Assembly: GCF_023856365.1 (NCBI RefSeq)
Contig: NW_026042407.1
Span: 186,001 to 250,000, forward strand
DNA from: Brienomyrus brachyistius
Lineage: Eukaryota; Chordata; Actinopteri; Osteoglossiformes; Mormyridae
Reading direction: 5' to 3'
DNA length: 64,000 bases
Shown: one piece after another, positions 15,521 through 28,646 of the stretch
Position numbering within the stretch: the stretch's first letter is position 1
Layout: every line of letters starts with the position of its first letter
Notes under the pieces: generated by a model
Told to the model about the DNA's origin: nothing
Database searches by the model: none
Seen by the model: only the letters and a program-made list of their open reading frames with translations
Made by a program: the position numbers and the translations under genes

Positions 15521-16122
15521 CATATTAGCATATTAGCATATTAGCATATTAGCATAGCATATTAGCATATTAACATAGCATATTAGCATATTAGCATATT
15601 AGCATATTAGCATATTAGCATAGCATATTAGCATATTAACATAGCATATTAGCATATTAGCATAGCATATTAGCATATTAGCATATTAGCATATTAGCAT
15701 AGCGTGTTAGCGTATTAGCATAGCATATTAGCATAGCATATTAGCATAGCATATTAGCATATTAGTATATTAGCATATTAGCATAGCATATTAGCATATT
15801 AGCATATTAGCATATTAGCATATTAGCATATTAGCATATTAGCATATTAGCATATTAGCATAGCATGTTAGCATATTAGCATATTAGCATATTAGCATAT
15901 TAGCGTATTAACATAGCATATTAGCATATTAGCATATTAACATATTAGCATAGCATATTAGCATATTAACATATTAGCATATTAGCATAGCATATTAGCA
16001 TATTAGCATATTAGCATAGCATATTAGCGTATTAGCATATTAACATATTAGCATATTAACATATTAGCATATTAGCATATTAGCATAGCATATTAGCATA
16101 TTAGCATAGCATATTAGCATAG

Positions 16123-16977
16123 CGAGTTAGCGTATTAGCATATTAGCATATTAGCATATTAGCATATTAGCATAGCATATTAGCATATTAGCATATTAGC
16201 ATATTATTATATTAGCATATTAGCATATTAGCATAGCATATTATCATATTAGCATATTAGCATATTAGCATATTAGCATAGCGTGTTAGCGTATTAGCAT
16301 ATTAGCATATTAGCATAGCATATTAGCATATTAGCATATTAGCATATTAGCATATTAGCATATTAGCATAGCGTGTTAGCATGTTAGCGTATTAGCATAT
16401 TAGCATAGCATATTAGCATATTAGCATATTAGCATATTAGCATAGCATATTAGCATATTAACATATTAGCATATTAGCATAGCATATTAGCATATTAACA
16501 TATTAGCATAGCGTGTTAGTGTATTAGCATATCAGCATATTAGCATATTAGCATAGCATATTAGCATATTAGCATATTAGCATATTAGCATAGTATATTA
16601 GCATAGTATATTAGCATAGTATATTAGCATATTAGCATATTAGCATATTAGCATATTAGTATATTAGCATAGCAAATTAGCATATTAGCATAGCATATTA
16701 GCATATTAGCATATTAGCATAGCGTGTTAGCGTATTAGCATATTAGCATATTAGCATAGCATATTAGCATATTAGCATATTAGCATATAGCATATTAGCA
16801 TATTAGCATAGCGTGTTATAGAGTATTAGCATATTAACATATTAGCATATTAGCATATTAGCATATTAGCATATTAGCATAGCATGTTAGCATAACGTAT
16901 TAGCATATTAGCATATTAGCATATTAGCATATTAGCATAGCGTGTTAGCATATTAGCGTATTAGCATAGTACATTAG
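16123..16977 (+). repeat. III/IV HOR unit, alpha subtype
   Basis: Landmarks are cgagttag (16,123), attattatattag, cgtgttagtgtattag (16,512) with catatcag just after it, three catagtatattag near 16.60 kb, cgtgttatagag (16,812) and catagtacattag (16,965). The cgtgttatagag form is unique in the window; other alpha units have cgtgttaacatagag. Nearby, about 16,797, one unit is shortened to catatag. Confidence 0.88.
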
Positions 16978-17569
16978 CATATTAGCATATTAGTATATTA
17001 GCATATTAGCATAGCATATTAGCATATTAGCATATTAGCATATTAGCATATTAGCATATTAGCATAGCATGTTAGCATATTAGCATATTAGCATATTAGC
17101 ATATTAGCGTATTAACATAGCATATTAGCATATTAGCATATTAACATATTAGCATAGCATATTAGCATATTAACATATTAGCATATTAGCATATTAGCAT
17201 ATTAGCATATTAGCATATTAGCATATTAGCATATTAACATAGCATGTTAGCGTATTAGCATATTAGCATATTAGCATATTAGCATATTAGCATAGCATAT
17301 TAGCATATTAGCATATTAGCATATTAGCATAGCGTGTTAGCATATTAGCGTATTAACATATTAGTATATTAGAATATTAGCATATTAGCATAGCATATTA
17401 GCATATTAGCATATTAGCATATTAATATATTAGCATATTAGCATAGCATATTAGCATATTAGCATAGCGTGTTAGCTTATTAGCATATTAGCATATTAGC
17501 ATATTAGCATATTAGCATATTAGCATATTAGCATAGCATATTAGCATATTAGCATATTAGCATATTAAC

Positions 17570-19391
17570 ATAGCATATAAGCATATTAGCATATTAGCAT
17601 ATTAGCATAGCATATTAGCAAATTAGCATATTAGCATATTAGCATAGCATATAAGCATATTAGCATATTAGCATATTAGCATAGCATATTAGCATATTAG
17701 CATATTAGCATATTAACATAGCATATAAGCATATTAGCATATTAGCATATTAGCATAGCATATTAGCAAATTAGCATATTAGCATATTAGCATAGCATAT
17801 AAGCATATTAGCATATTAGCATATTAGCATATTAGCATATTAGCAGATTAGCATATTAGCATATTAGCATATTAGCATATTAGCATATTAGCATAGCATA
17901 TTAGCATATTAGCATATTAGCATATTAGCAGATTAGCATATTAGTATATTAGCATAGCATATTAGCATAGCATATTAGCATATTAGCATATTAGCATATT
18001 AGCATAGCATATTAGCATATTAGCATATTAGCATAGCGTGTTAGCGTATTAGCATATTAGCATATTAGCATAGCATATTAGCATATTAGCATATTAGCAT
18101 ATTAGCATAGCATATTAGCATATTAGCATATTAGCATATTAGCATATTAGCATAGCATAGCGTGTTAGCGTATTAGCATATTAGCAGTATTAGCATATTT
18201 GCATAGCATATTAGTATATTATCATATTAGCATATTAGCATAGCGTGCTAGCATAGCGTATCAGCATATTAGCATATTAGCATATTAGCATATTAGCATA
18301 TTAGCATATTAGCATATTAGCATAGCATATTAGCATATTAACATATTAGCATATTAGCATAGCATATTAGCATATTAGCATATTTGTATATTAGCATATT
18401 AGCATATTAGCATATTAGCGTATTAGCATATTAGCATATTAGCATAGCATATTAGCATATTAGCATATTAGCATATTAGCATAGCATATTAGCATATTAA
18501 CATATTAGCATATTAGCATATTAGCATATTAGCATAGCATAGCATATTAGCATATTAGCATATTAGCATAGCATATTAGCATATTAGCATATTAGCATAT
18601 TAGCATAGCATATTAGCATATTAGCATATTAGCATAGCATATTAGCATATTAACATATTAGCATATTAGCATAGCATATTAGCATAGCATATTAGCATAT
18701 TAGCATATTAGCATATTAGCATATTAGCATAGCGTGTTAGCGTATTAGCATATTAGCATATTAGCATAGCATATTAGCATATTAGCATATTAGCATATTA
18801 GCATATTAGCATAGCATATTAGCATATTAGCATATTAGCATATTAGCATAGCATAGCATATTAGCATATTAGCATATTAGCATAGCATATTAGCATAGCG
18901 TGTTAGCGTATTAGCATATTAGCATATTAGCATAGCATATTAGTATATTAGCATATTAGCATATTAGCATAGCGTGTTAGCATATTAGCGTATTAGCATA
19001 TTAGCATATTAGCATATTAGCATATTAGCATAGCGTGTTAGCATATTAGCATATTAGCATATTAGCATATTAGCATATTAGCATATTAGCATAGCATAGC
19101 ATAGCATATTAGCATATTAGCATATTAGCATATTAGCATAGTATATTAGCATATTAGCATATTATCATATTAGCATAGCGTGTTAGCGTATTAGCATATT
19201 AGCATATTAGCATAGCATATTAGCATATAAGCATATTAGCATATTAGCATAGCATATTAGCATATTAGCATATTAGTATATTAGCATAGCATATCAGCAT
19301 ATTAGCATAGCATATTAGCATATTAGCATATTAGCATAGCGTGTTAGCGTATTAGCATATTAGCATATTAGCATAGCATATTAGCATATTA
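17570..19391 (+). repeat. HOR class VI, copy 3
   Basis: Landmarks are catataag units at about 17.6-17.8 kb, cagattag twice (17,844, 17,929), a catagcatag doublet at about 18.16 kb, gcagtattag with catatttgcatag near 18.19 kb, and cgtgctag (18,244). The class I marker follows 1,148 bp later. The 17.0-17.57-kb approach (catgttagcgtattag, gaatattag at about 17,372, cgtgttagcttattag) resembles 10.6-10.9 kb, with no ctagttag class V block in between. Here III/IV joins VI directly. Confidence 0.85.
19090..19104 (+). repeat. Three consecutive catag pentamers
   Basis: Pentamers nearly always stand alone between octamer runs. Doublets occur about a dozen times (for example about 139, 11,578, 18,160 and 31,805), and this is the only uninterrupted triplet I found. 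Confidence 0.9.
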
Positions 19392-22215
19392 CCATATTTA
19401 GCATATTAACATAGCATATTAGCATATTAGCATATTAGCATATTAGCATATTAGCATAGCATATTAGCATATTAGCATATTAGCATAGCATATTAGCATA
19501 TTAGCATATTAGTATAGCATATTAGCATATTAGCATATTAGCATATTAGCATAGCGTGTTAGCGTATTAGCATATTAGCATATTAGCATAGCATATTAGC
19601 ATATTAGCATATTAGCATAGCATATTAGCATATTAGCATAGCGTGTTAGCGTATTAGCATATTAGCATATTAGCATAGCATATTAGCATATCATATTAGC
19701 ATATTAGCATAGCATATTAGCATATTAACATATTAGCATATTAGCATATTAGCATATTAGCATAGCATATTAGCATATTAGCATATTAGCATATTAGCAT
19801 ATTAGCATATTAGCATAGCGTGTTAGCGTATTAGCATATTAGCATATTAGCATAGCATATTAGCATATTAGTATATTAGCATATTAGCATAGCATATTAG
19901 CATATTAGCACAACATATTAGCATAGCATGTTAGCATATTAGCATATTAGCATATTAACATATTAGCATAGCATATTAGCATATTAACATAGCATATTAA
20001 CATAGCATATTAGCATATTAGCATATTAGCATATTAGCATAGCATATTAGCATATTAGCATATTAGCATATTAACATATTAGCATATTAGCATAGCATAT
20101 TAGCAAATTAGCATATTAGCACATTAGCATATTAGCATAGCGTGTTAGCATATTAGCATATTAGCATAGCGTGTTAGCATATTAGCATATTAGCATAGCA
20201 TATTAGCATAGCATATTAGCATATTAGCATATTAGCATATTAGCATAGCGTGTTAGCATATTAGCATATTAGCATATTAGCATATTCGCATAGCATATTA
20301 GCATATTAGCATATTAGCATATTAGCATATTAGCATAGCGTGTTAGCATATTAGCGTATTAGCATATTAGCATATTAGCAAATTAGCATAGCATATTAGC
20401 ATATTAGCATATTAGCATATTAGCTTATTAACATATTAGCATATTAGTATATTAGCATATTAGCATATTAGCATAGCATATTAGCATATTAGCATATTAG
20501 CATAGCATATTAGCATATTAACATATTAGCATATTAGCATAGCGTGTTAGCGTATTAGCATATTAGCATAGCATATTAGCATATTAGCATATTAGCATAG
20601 CATATTAGCATATTAGCATATTAGCATAGCGTGTTAGCGTATTAGCATATTAGCATATTAGCATAGCATATTAGCATATCATATTAGCATATTAGCATAT
20701 TAGCATATTAGCATAGCATATTAGCATATTAACATATTAGCATATTAGCATATTAGCATAGCATATTAGCATATTAGCATATTAGCATATTAGCATAGCG
20801 TGTTAGCGTATTAACGTATTAGCATATTAGCATAGCATATTAGCATATTAACATATTAGCATATTAGCATAGCATATTAGCATATTAGCATATTAGCATA
20901 GCATATTAGCATATTAGTATAGCATATTAGCATAGCGTGTTAGCGTATTAGCATATTAGCATATTAGCATAGCATATTAGCATATTAGCATAGCGTGTTA
21001 GCATATTAGCGTATTAGCATATTAGCATATTAGCATATTAGCATATTTGCATAGCGTGTTAGCATATTAGCGTATTAGCGTATTAGCATATTAGCATAGC
21101 ATATTAGCATATCGTGTTAGCATAGCGTATTAGCATAGCATATTAGCATATTAGTATATTAGCATATTAGCATAGCATATTAGCATATTAACATATTAGC
21201 ATATTAGCATAGCATATTAGCATATTAGCATATTAGCATATTAGCATATTAGCATATTAGCATATTAGCATAGCATATTAGCATATTAGCATATTAGCAT
21301 ATTAGCATAGCATGTTAGCATATTAGCGTATTAGTATATTAGCATATTAGCATAGCATATTAGCATATTAACATTAGCATATTAGCATATTAGCATATTA
21401 GCATATTAGCATATTAGCATAGCGTGTTAGCATATTAGCGTATTAGCATATTAGCATATTAGCAAATTAGCATAGCATATTAGCATATTAGCATATTAGC
21501 ATATTAGCTTATTAACATATTAGCATATTAGTATATTAGCATATTAGCATATTAGCATAGCATATTAGCATATTAGCATATTAGCATAGCATATTAGCAT
21601 ATTAACATATTAGCATATTAGCATAGCGTGTTAGCGTATTAGCATATTAGCATAGCATATTAGCATATTAGCATATTAGCATAGCATATTAGCATATTAG
21701 CATATTAGCATAGCGTGTTAGCGTATTAGCATATTAGCATATTAGCATAGCATTATTAGCATATCATATTAGCATATTAGCATATTAGCATATTAGCATA
21801 GCATATTAGCATATTAACATATTAGCATATTAGCATATTAGCATAGCATATTAGCATATTAGCATATTAGCATATTAGCATAGCGTGTTAGCGTATTAAC
21901 GTATTAGCATATTAGCATAGCATATTAGCATATTAACATATTAGCATATTAGCATAGCATATTAAGCATATTAGCATATTAGCATAGCATATTAGCATAT
22001 TAGTATAGCATATTAGCATAGCGTGTTAGCGTATTAGCATATTAGCATATTAGCATAGCATATTAGCATATTAGCATAGCGGTGTTAGCATATTAGCGTA
22101 TTAGCATATTAGCATATTAGCATATTAGCATATTTGCATAGCGTGTTAGCATATTAGCGTATTAGCGTATTAGCATATTAGCATAGCATATTAGCATATC
22201 GTGTTAGCATAGCGT
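19392..22215 (+). repeat. HOR class I, copy 3, with an internal 1.09-kb tandem duplication
   Basis: Landmarks are ccatatttag (19,392), cacaacatattag (19,909), cgcatag (20,287), cttattaac (20,424 and again 21,508) and catatcgtg (21,108 and again 22,195). The repeated pair gives offsets of 1,084 and 1,087 bp, so the cttattaac-catatcgtg section is duplicated in tandem. The second section, 21.75-22.37 kb, carries several register-breaking indels that the first lacks (see findings). Confidence 0.88.
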
Positions 22216-22690
22216 ATTAGCATAGCATATTAGCATATTAGTATATTAGCATATTAGCATAGCATATTAGCATATTAACATATTAGCATATTAGCATAGC
22301 ATATTAGCATATTAGCATATTAGCATATTAGCATATTAGCATATTAGCATATTAGCATAGCATATATAGCATATTAGCATATTAGCATATTAGCATAGCA
22401 TGTTAGCATATTAGCGTATTAGTATATTAGCATATTAGCATAGCATATTAGCATATTAACATTAGCATATTAGCATATTAGCATATTAGCATATTAGCAT
22501 AGCATATTAGCATATTAGCATATTAGCATATTAGCATAGCATGTTAGCGTATTAGCATATTAGCATATTAGCATAGCATATTAGCATATTAGCATATTAG
22601 CATATTAGCATAGCGTGTTAGCATATTAGCGTATTAGCATATTAGCATATTAGCATATTAGCATATTAGCATAGCATATTAGCATATTAG

Positions 22691-23400
22691 CAAATTAGCA
22701 TATTAGTATATTAGCATATTAGCATAGCATATTAGCATATTAGCATAGCGTGTTAGCGTATTAACATATTAGCATATTAGCATATTAGCATAGCATATTA
22801 GCATATTAGCATATTAGCATAGCATATTAGCATATTAGCATATTAGCATATTAACATATTAACATATTAACATATTAACATATTAGCATATTAGCATAGC
22901 GTGTTAGCGTATTAGCATAGCATATTAGCATAGCATATTAGCATAGCATATTAGCATAGCATATTAGCATATTAGCATATTAGCATATTAGCATAGCGTG
23001 TTAGCGTATTAGCATAGCATATTAGCATAGCATATTAGCATAGCATATTAGCATATTAGCATATTAGCATATTAGCATAGCGTGTTAGCGTATTAGCATA
23101 TTAGCATATTAGCATAGCATATTAGCATATTAGCGTATTAGCATATTAGCATATTAGCATAGCATATTAGCATATTGGCATATAAGCATATTAGCATAGC
23201 ATATTAGCATATTAGCATATTAGCATAGCATATTAGCATATTAGCATATTAGCATAGCGTGATAGCGTATTAGCATATTAGCATAGCATATTAGCATATT
23301 AGCATATTAGCATAGCATATTAGCATATTAGCATATTAGCATAGCGTGTTAGCGTATTAGCATAGCATATTAGCATAGCATATTAGCATATCATATTAGC
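22691..23400 (+). repeat. HOR class II, single copy
   Basis: Landmarks are caaattag (22,691), a catattgg catataag variant (catataag at 23,179), cgtgatag (23,258) and catatcatattag (23,387). cgtgatag lies 7,879 bp after the copy at 15,379, and the 129-bp spacing to catatcatattag is the same in both. Confidence 0.88.
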
Positions 23401-24001
23401 ATATTAGCATATTAGCATATTAGCATATTAGCATAGCATATTAGCATATTAACATAGCATATTAGCATATTAGCATAGCATATTAGCATATTAGCATAGC
23501 ATATTAGCATATTAACATAGCATATTAGCATATTAGCATAGCATATTAGCATATTAGCATATTAGCATATTAGCATATTAGCATATTAGCATAGCGTGTT
23601 AGCGTATTAGCATAGCATATTAGCATAGCATATTAGCATATTAGTATATTAGCATATTAGCATAGCATATTAGCATATTAGCATATTAGCATATTAGCAT
23701 ATTAGCATATTAGCATATTAGCATATTAGCATAGCATGTTAGCATATTAGCATATTAGCATATTAGCATATTAGCGTATTAACATAGCATATTAGCATAT
23801 TAGCATATTATCATATTAGCATAGCATATTAGCATATTAACATATTAGCATATTAGCATAGCATATTAGCATATTAGCATATTAGCATATTAGCATAGCA
23901 TATTAGCGTATTAGCATATTAACATATTAGCATATTAACATATTAGCATATTAGCATATTAGTATAGCATATTAGCATATTAGCATAACATATTAGCATA
24001 G

Positions 24002-24876
24002 CGAGTTAGCGTATTAGCATATTAGCATATTAGCATATTAGCATATTAGCATAGCATAATAGCATATTAGCATATTATTATATTAGCATATTATTATATT
24101 AGCATATTAGCATATTAGCATAGCATATTATCATATTAGCATATTAGCATATTAGCATATTAGCATAGCGTGTTAGCGTATTAGCATATTAGCATATTAG
24201 CATATTAGCATAGCATATTAGCATATTAGCATATTAGCATATTAGCATATTAGCATAGCGTGTTAGCATGTTAGCGTATTAGCATATTAGCATAGCATAT
24301 TAGCATATTAGCATATTAGCATATTAGCATAGCATATTAGCATATTAACATATTAACATATTAGCATATTAGCATAGCATATTAGCATATTAACATATTA
24401 GCATAGCGTGTTAGTGTATTAGCATATCAGCATATTAGCATATTAGCATAGCATATTAGCATATTAGCATATTAGCATAGTATATTAGCATAGTATATTA
24501 GCATAGTATATTAGCATATTAGCATATTAGCATATTAGTATATTAGCATAGCAAATTAGCATATTAGCATAGCATATTAGCATATTAGCATATTAGCATA
24601 GCGTGTTAGCGTATTAGCATATTAGCATATTAGCATAGCATATTAGCATATTAGCATATTAGCATATTAGCATATTAGCATATTAGCATATTAGCATATT
24701 AGCATAGCGTGTTAACATAGAGTATTAGCATATTAGCATATTAGCATATTAGCATATTAGCATATTAGCATATTAGCATAGCATGTTAGCATAACGTATT
24801 AGCATATTAGCATATTAGCATATTAGCATATTAGCATAGCGTGTTAGCATATTAGCGTATTAGCATAGTACATTAG
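24002..24876 (+). repeat. III/IV HOR unit, alpha subtype
   Basis: Landmarks are cgagttag (24,002), attattatattag (present twice here), cgtgttagtgtattag (24,407), catatcag, three catagtatattag near 24.48 kb, cgtgttaacatagag (24,708) and catagtacattag (24,864). Its last landmark lies 7,899 bp after that of the 16.1-kb unit. Confidence 0.88.
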
Positions 24877-25321
24877 CATATTAGCATATTAGTATATTAG
24901 CATATTAGCATAGCATATTAGCATATTAGCATATTAGCATATTAGCATATTAGCATATTAGCATATTAGCATAGCATGTTAGCATATTAGCATATTAGCA
25001 TATTAGCATATTAGCGTATTAACATAGCATATTAGCATATTAGCATATTAACATATTAGCATAGCATATTAGCATATTAACATATTAGCATATTAGCATA
25101 TTAGCATATTAGCATATTAGCATATTAGCATATTAGCATATTAGCATAGCATATTAGCGTATTAGCATATTAACATATTAGCATATTAACATAGCATATT
25201 AACATATTAGCATATTAGCATATTAGCATAGCATATTAGCATATTAGCATATTAGCATATTAGCATATTAACATAGCATATTAGCATATTAGCATATTAG
25301 CATATTAGCATATTAGCATAG

Positions 25322-25760
25322 CGAGTTAGCGTATTAGCATATTAGCATATTAGCATATTAGCATATTAGCATAGCATATTAGCATATTAGCATATTATCA
25401 TATTAGCATATTAGCATATTAGCATAGCATATTAGCATATTAGCATATTAGCATATTAGCATAGCGTGTTAGCGTATTAGCACATTAGCATATTAGCATA
25501 GCATATTAGCATATTAGCATATTAGCATATTAGTATATCAGCATAGCGTATTAGCATGTTAGCGTATTAACATAGCATATTAGCATATTAGCATATTAGC
25601 ATATTAGCATATTAGCATAGCGTGATAGCGTATTAGCATATTAGCATAGCATATTAGCATATTAGCATATTAGCATAGCATATTAGCATATTAGCATAGC
25701 GTGTTAGCGTATTAGCATAGCATATTAGCATAGCATATTAGCATATCATATTAGCATATT
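25322..25760 (+). repeat. Truncated beta unit fused to class II
   Basis: cgagttag (25,322) and attatcatattag begin a beta unit, including its cacattag and catatcag marks. Instead of continuing to cgtgttagtgtattag, the sequence switches to the class II marker cgtgatag (25,621) and catatcatattag (25,743). The same chimera occurs at 37,756-38,190, so it was copied after it formed. Confidence 0.8.
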
Positions 25761-26332
25761 AGCATATTAGCATATTAGCATAGCATATTAGCATATTAAC
25801 ATAGCATATTAGCATATTAGCATATTAGCATATTAGCATAGCATATTAGCATATTAACATAGCATATTAGCATATTAGCATAGCATATTAGCATATTAGC
25901 ATATTAGCATATTAGCATAGCGTGTTAGCGTATTAGCATAGCATATTAGCATAGCATATTAGCATAGCATATTAGCATATTAGTATATTAGCATATTAGC
26001 ATAGCATATTAGCATATTAGCATATTAGCATATTAGCATATTAGCATATTAGCATAGCATGTTAGCATATTAGCATATTAGCATATTAGCATATTAGCGT
26101 ATTAACATAGCATATTAGCATATTAGCATATTAACATATTAGCATAGCATATTAGCATATTAACATATTAGCATATTAGCATAGCATATTAGCATATTAG
26201 CATATTAGCATATTAGCATATTAGCATAGCATATTAGCGTATTAGCATATTAACATATTAGCATATTAACATATTAGCATATTAGCATATTAGCATAGCA
26301 TATTAGCATATTAGCATAGCATATTAGCATAG

Positions 26333-27146
26333 CGAGTTAGCGTATTAGCATATTAGCATATTAGCATATTAACATAGCATATTAGCATATTAGCATATTA
26401 TTATATTAGCATATTAGCATATTAGCATAGCATATTATCATATTAGCATATTAGCATATTAGCATATTAGCATAGCGTGTTAGCGTATTAGCATATTAGC
26501 ATATTAGCATAGCATATTAGCATATTAGCATATTAGCATATTAGCATATTAGCATAGCGTGTTAGCATGTTAGCGTATTAGCATATTAGCATAGCATATT
26601 AGCATATTAGCATATTAGCATATTAGCATAGCATATTAGCATATTAACATATTAGCATATTAGCATAGCATATTAGCATATTAACATATTAGCATAGCGT
26701 GTTAGTGTATTAGCATATCAGCATATTAGCATATTAGCATAGCATATTAGCATATTAGCATATTAGCATAGTATATTAGCATAGTATATTAGCATAGTAT
26801 ATTAGCATATTAGCATATTAGCATATTAGTATATTAGCATAGCAAATTAGCATATTAGCATAGCATATTAGCATATTAGCATATTAGCATAGCGTGTTAG
26901 CGTATTAGCATATTAGCATATTAGCATAGCATATTAGCATATTAGCATATTAGCATATTAGCATATTAGCATAGCGTGTTAACATAGAGTATTAGCATAT
27001 TAACATATTAGCATATTAGCATATTAGCATATTAGCATATTAGCATAGCATGTTAGCATATTAACGTATTAGCATATTAGCATATTAGCATATTAGCATA
27101 TTAGCATAGCGTGTTAGCATATTAGCGTATTAGCATAGTACATTAG
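26333..27146 (+). repeat. III/IV HOR unit, alpha subtype
   Basis: Landmarks are cgagttag (26,333), attattatattag, cgtgttagtgtattag (26,698), catatcag, three catagtatattag near 26.77 kb, cgtgttaacatagag (26,975) and catagtacattag (27,134). It is followed by a beta unit 1,224 bp after its start. Confidence 0.88.
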
Positions 27147-27556
27147 CATATTAGCATATTAGTATATTAGCATATTAGCATAGCATATTAGCATATTAGC
27201 ATATTAGCATATTAGCATATTAGCATATTAGCATAGCATGTTAGCATATTAGCATATTAGCATATTAGCATATTAGCGTATTAACATAGCATATTAGCAT
27301 ATTAGCATATTAACATATTAGCATAGCATATTAGCATATTAACATATTAGCATATTAGCATATTAGCATATTATCATATTAGCATATTAGCATATTAGCA
27401 TATTATCATATTAGCATATTAGCGTATTAGCATATTAACATATTAGCATATTAGCATATTAGCATATTAGCATAGCATATTAGCATATTAGCATATTAGC
27501 ATATTAGCATATTTCATAGCATATTAGCATATTAGCATATTAGCATATTAGCATAG

Positions 27557-28413
27557 CGAGTTAGCGTATTAGCATATTAGCATATTAGCATATTAGCATA
27601 TTAGCATAGCATATTAGCATATTAGCATATTATCATATTAGCATATTAGCATATTAGCATATTAGCATATTAGCATATTAGCATAGCATATTAGCATATT
27701 AGCATATTAGCATATTAGCATATTAGCATAGCGTGTTAGCGTATTAGCACATTAGCATATTAGCATAGCATATTAGCATATTAGCATATTAGCATATTAG
27801 CATATCAGCATAGCGTGTTAGCATGTTAGCGTATTAACATATTAGCATATTAGCATATTAGCATATTAGCATATTAGCATATTAGCATAGCATATTAGCA
27901 TATTAACATATTAGCATATTAGCATAGCATATTAGCATATTAACATATTAGCATAGCGTGTTAGTGTATTAGCATATTAGCATATTAGCATATTAGCATA
28001 TTAGCATAGCATATTAGCATATTAGCATATTAGCATAGTATATTAGCATAGTATATTAGCATAGTATATTAGCATATTAGCATATTAGCATATTAGCATA
28101 GCAAATTAGCATATTAGCATAGCATATTAGCATATTAGCATATTAGCATAGCGTGTTAGCGTATTAGCATATTAGCATATTAGCATAGCATATTAGCATA
28201 TTAGCATATTAGCATATTAGCATATTAGCATATTAGCATAGCGTGTTATATTAGAGTATTAGCATATTAACATATTAGCATATTAGCATATTAGTATATT
28301 AGCATATTAGCATAGCATGTTAGCATATTAACGTATTAGCATATTAGCATATTAGCATATTAGCATATTAGCATAGCGTGTTAGCATATTAGCGTATTAG
28401 CATAGTACATTAG
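27557..28413 (+). repeat. III/IV HOR unit, beta subtype
   Basis: Landmarks are cgagttag (27,557), attatcatattag, cacattag, catatcag, cgtgttagcatgttag, cgtgttagtgtattag (27,957), three catagtatattag near 28.04 kb, cgtgttatattagag (28,242) and catagtacattag (28,401). ctagttag follows 246 bp later. A shortened unit, catatttcatag, lies just upstream near 27,510. Confidence 0.88.
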
Positions 28414-28646
28414 CATATTAGCATATTAGCATATTAGCATATTAGCATATTAACATATTAGCATATTAGCATATTAGCATATTAGCATAGCATATTAACG
28501 TATTAGCATATTAGCATATTAGCATAATAGCATAGCATATTAGCATATTAGCTTATTAGCATATTAGCATAGCATATTATCATATTAGCATATTATCATA
28601 TTAGCATATTAACATATTAGCATGTTAGCATAGCATATTAGCATAG

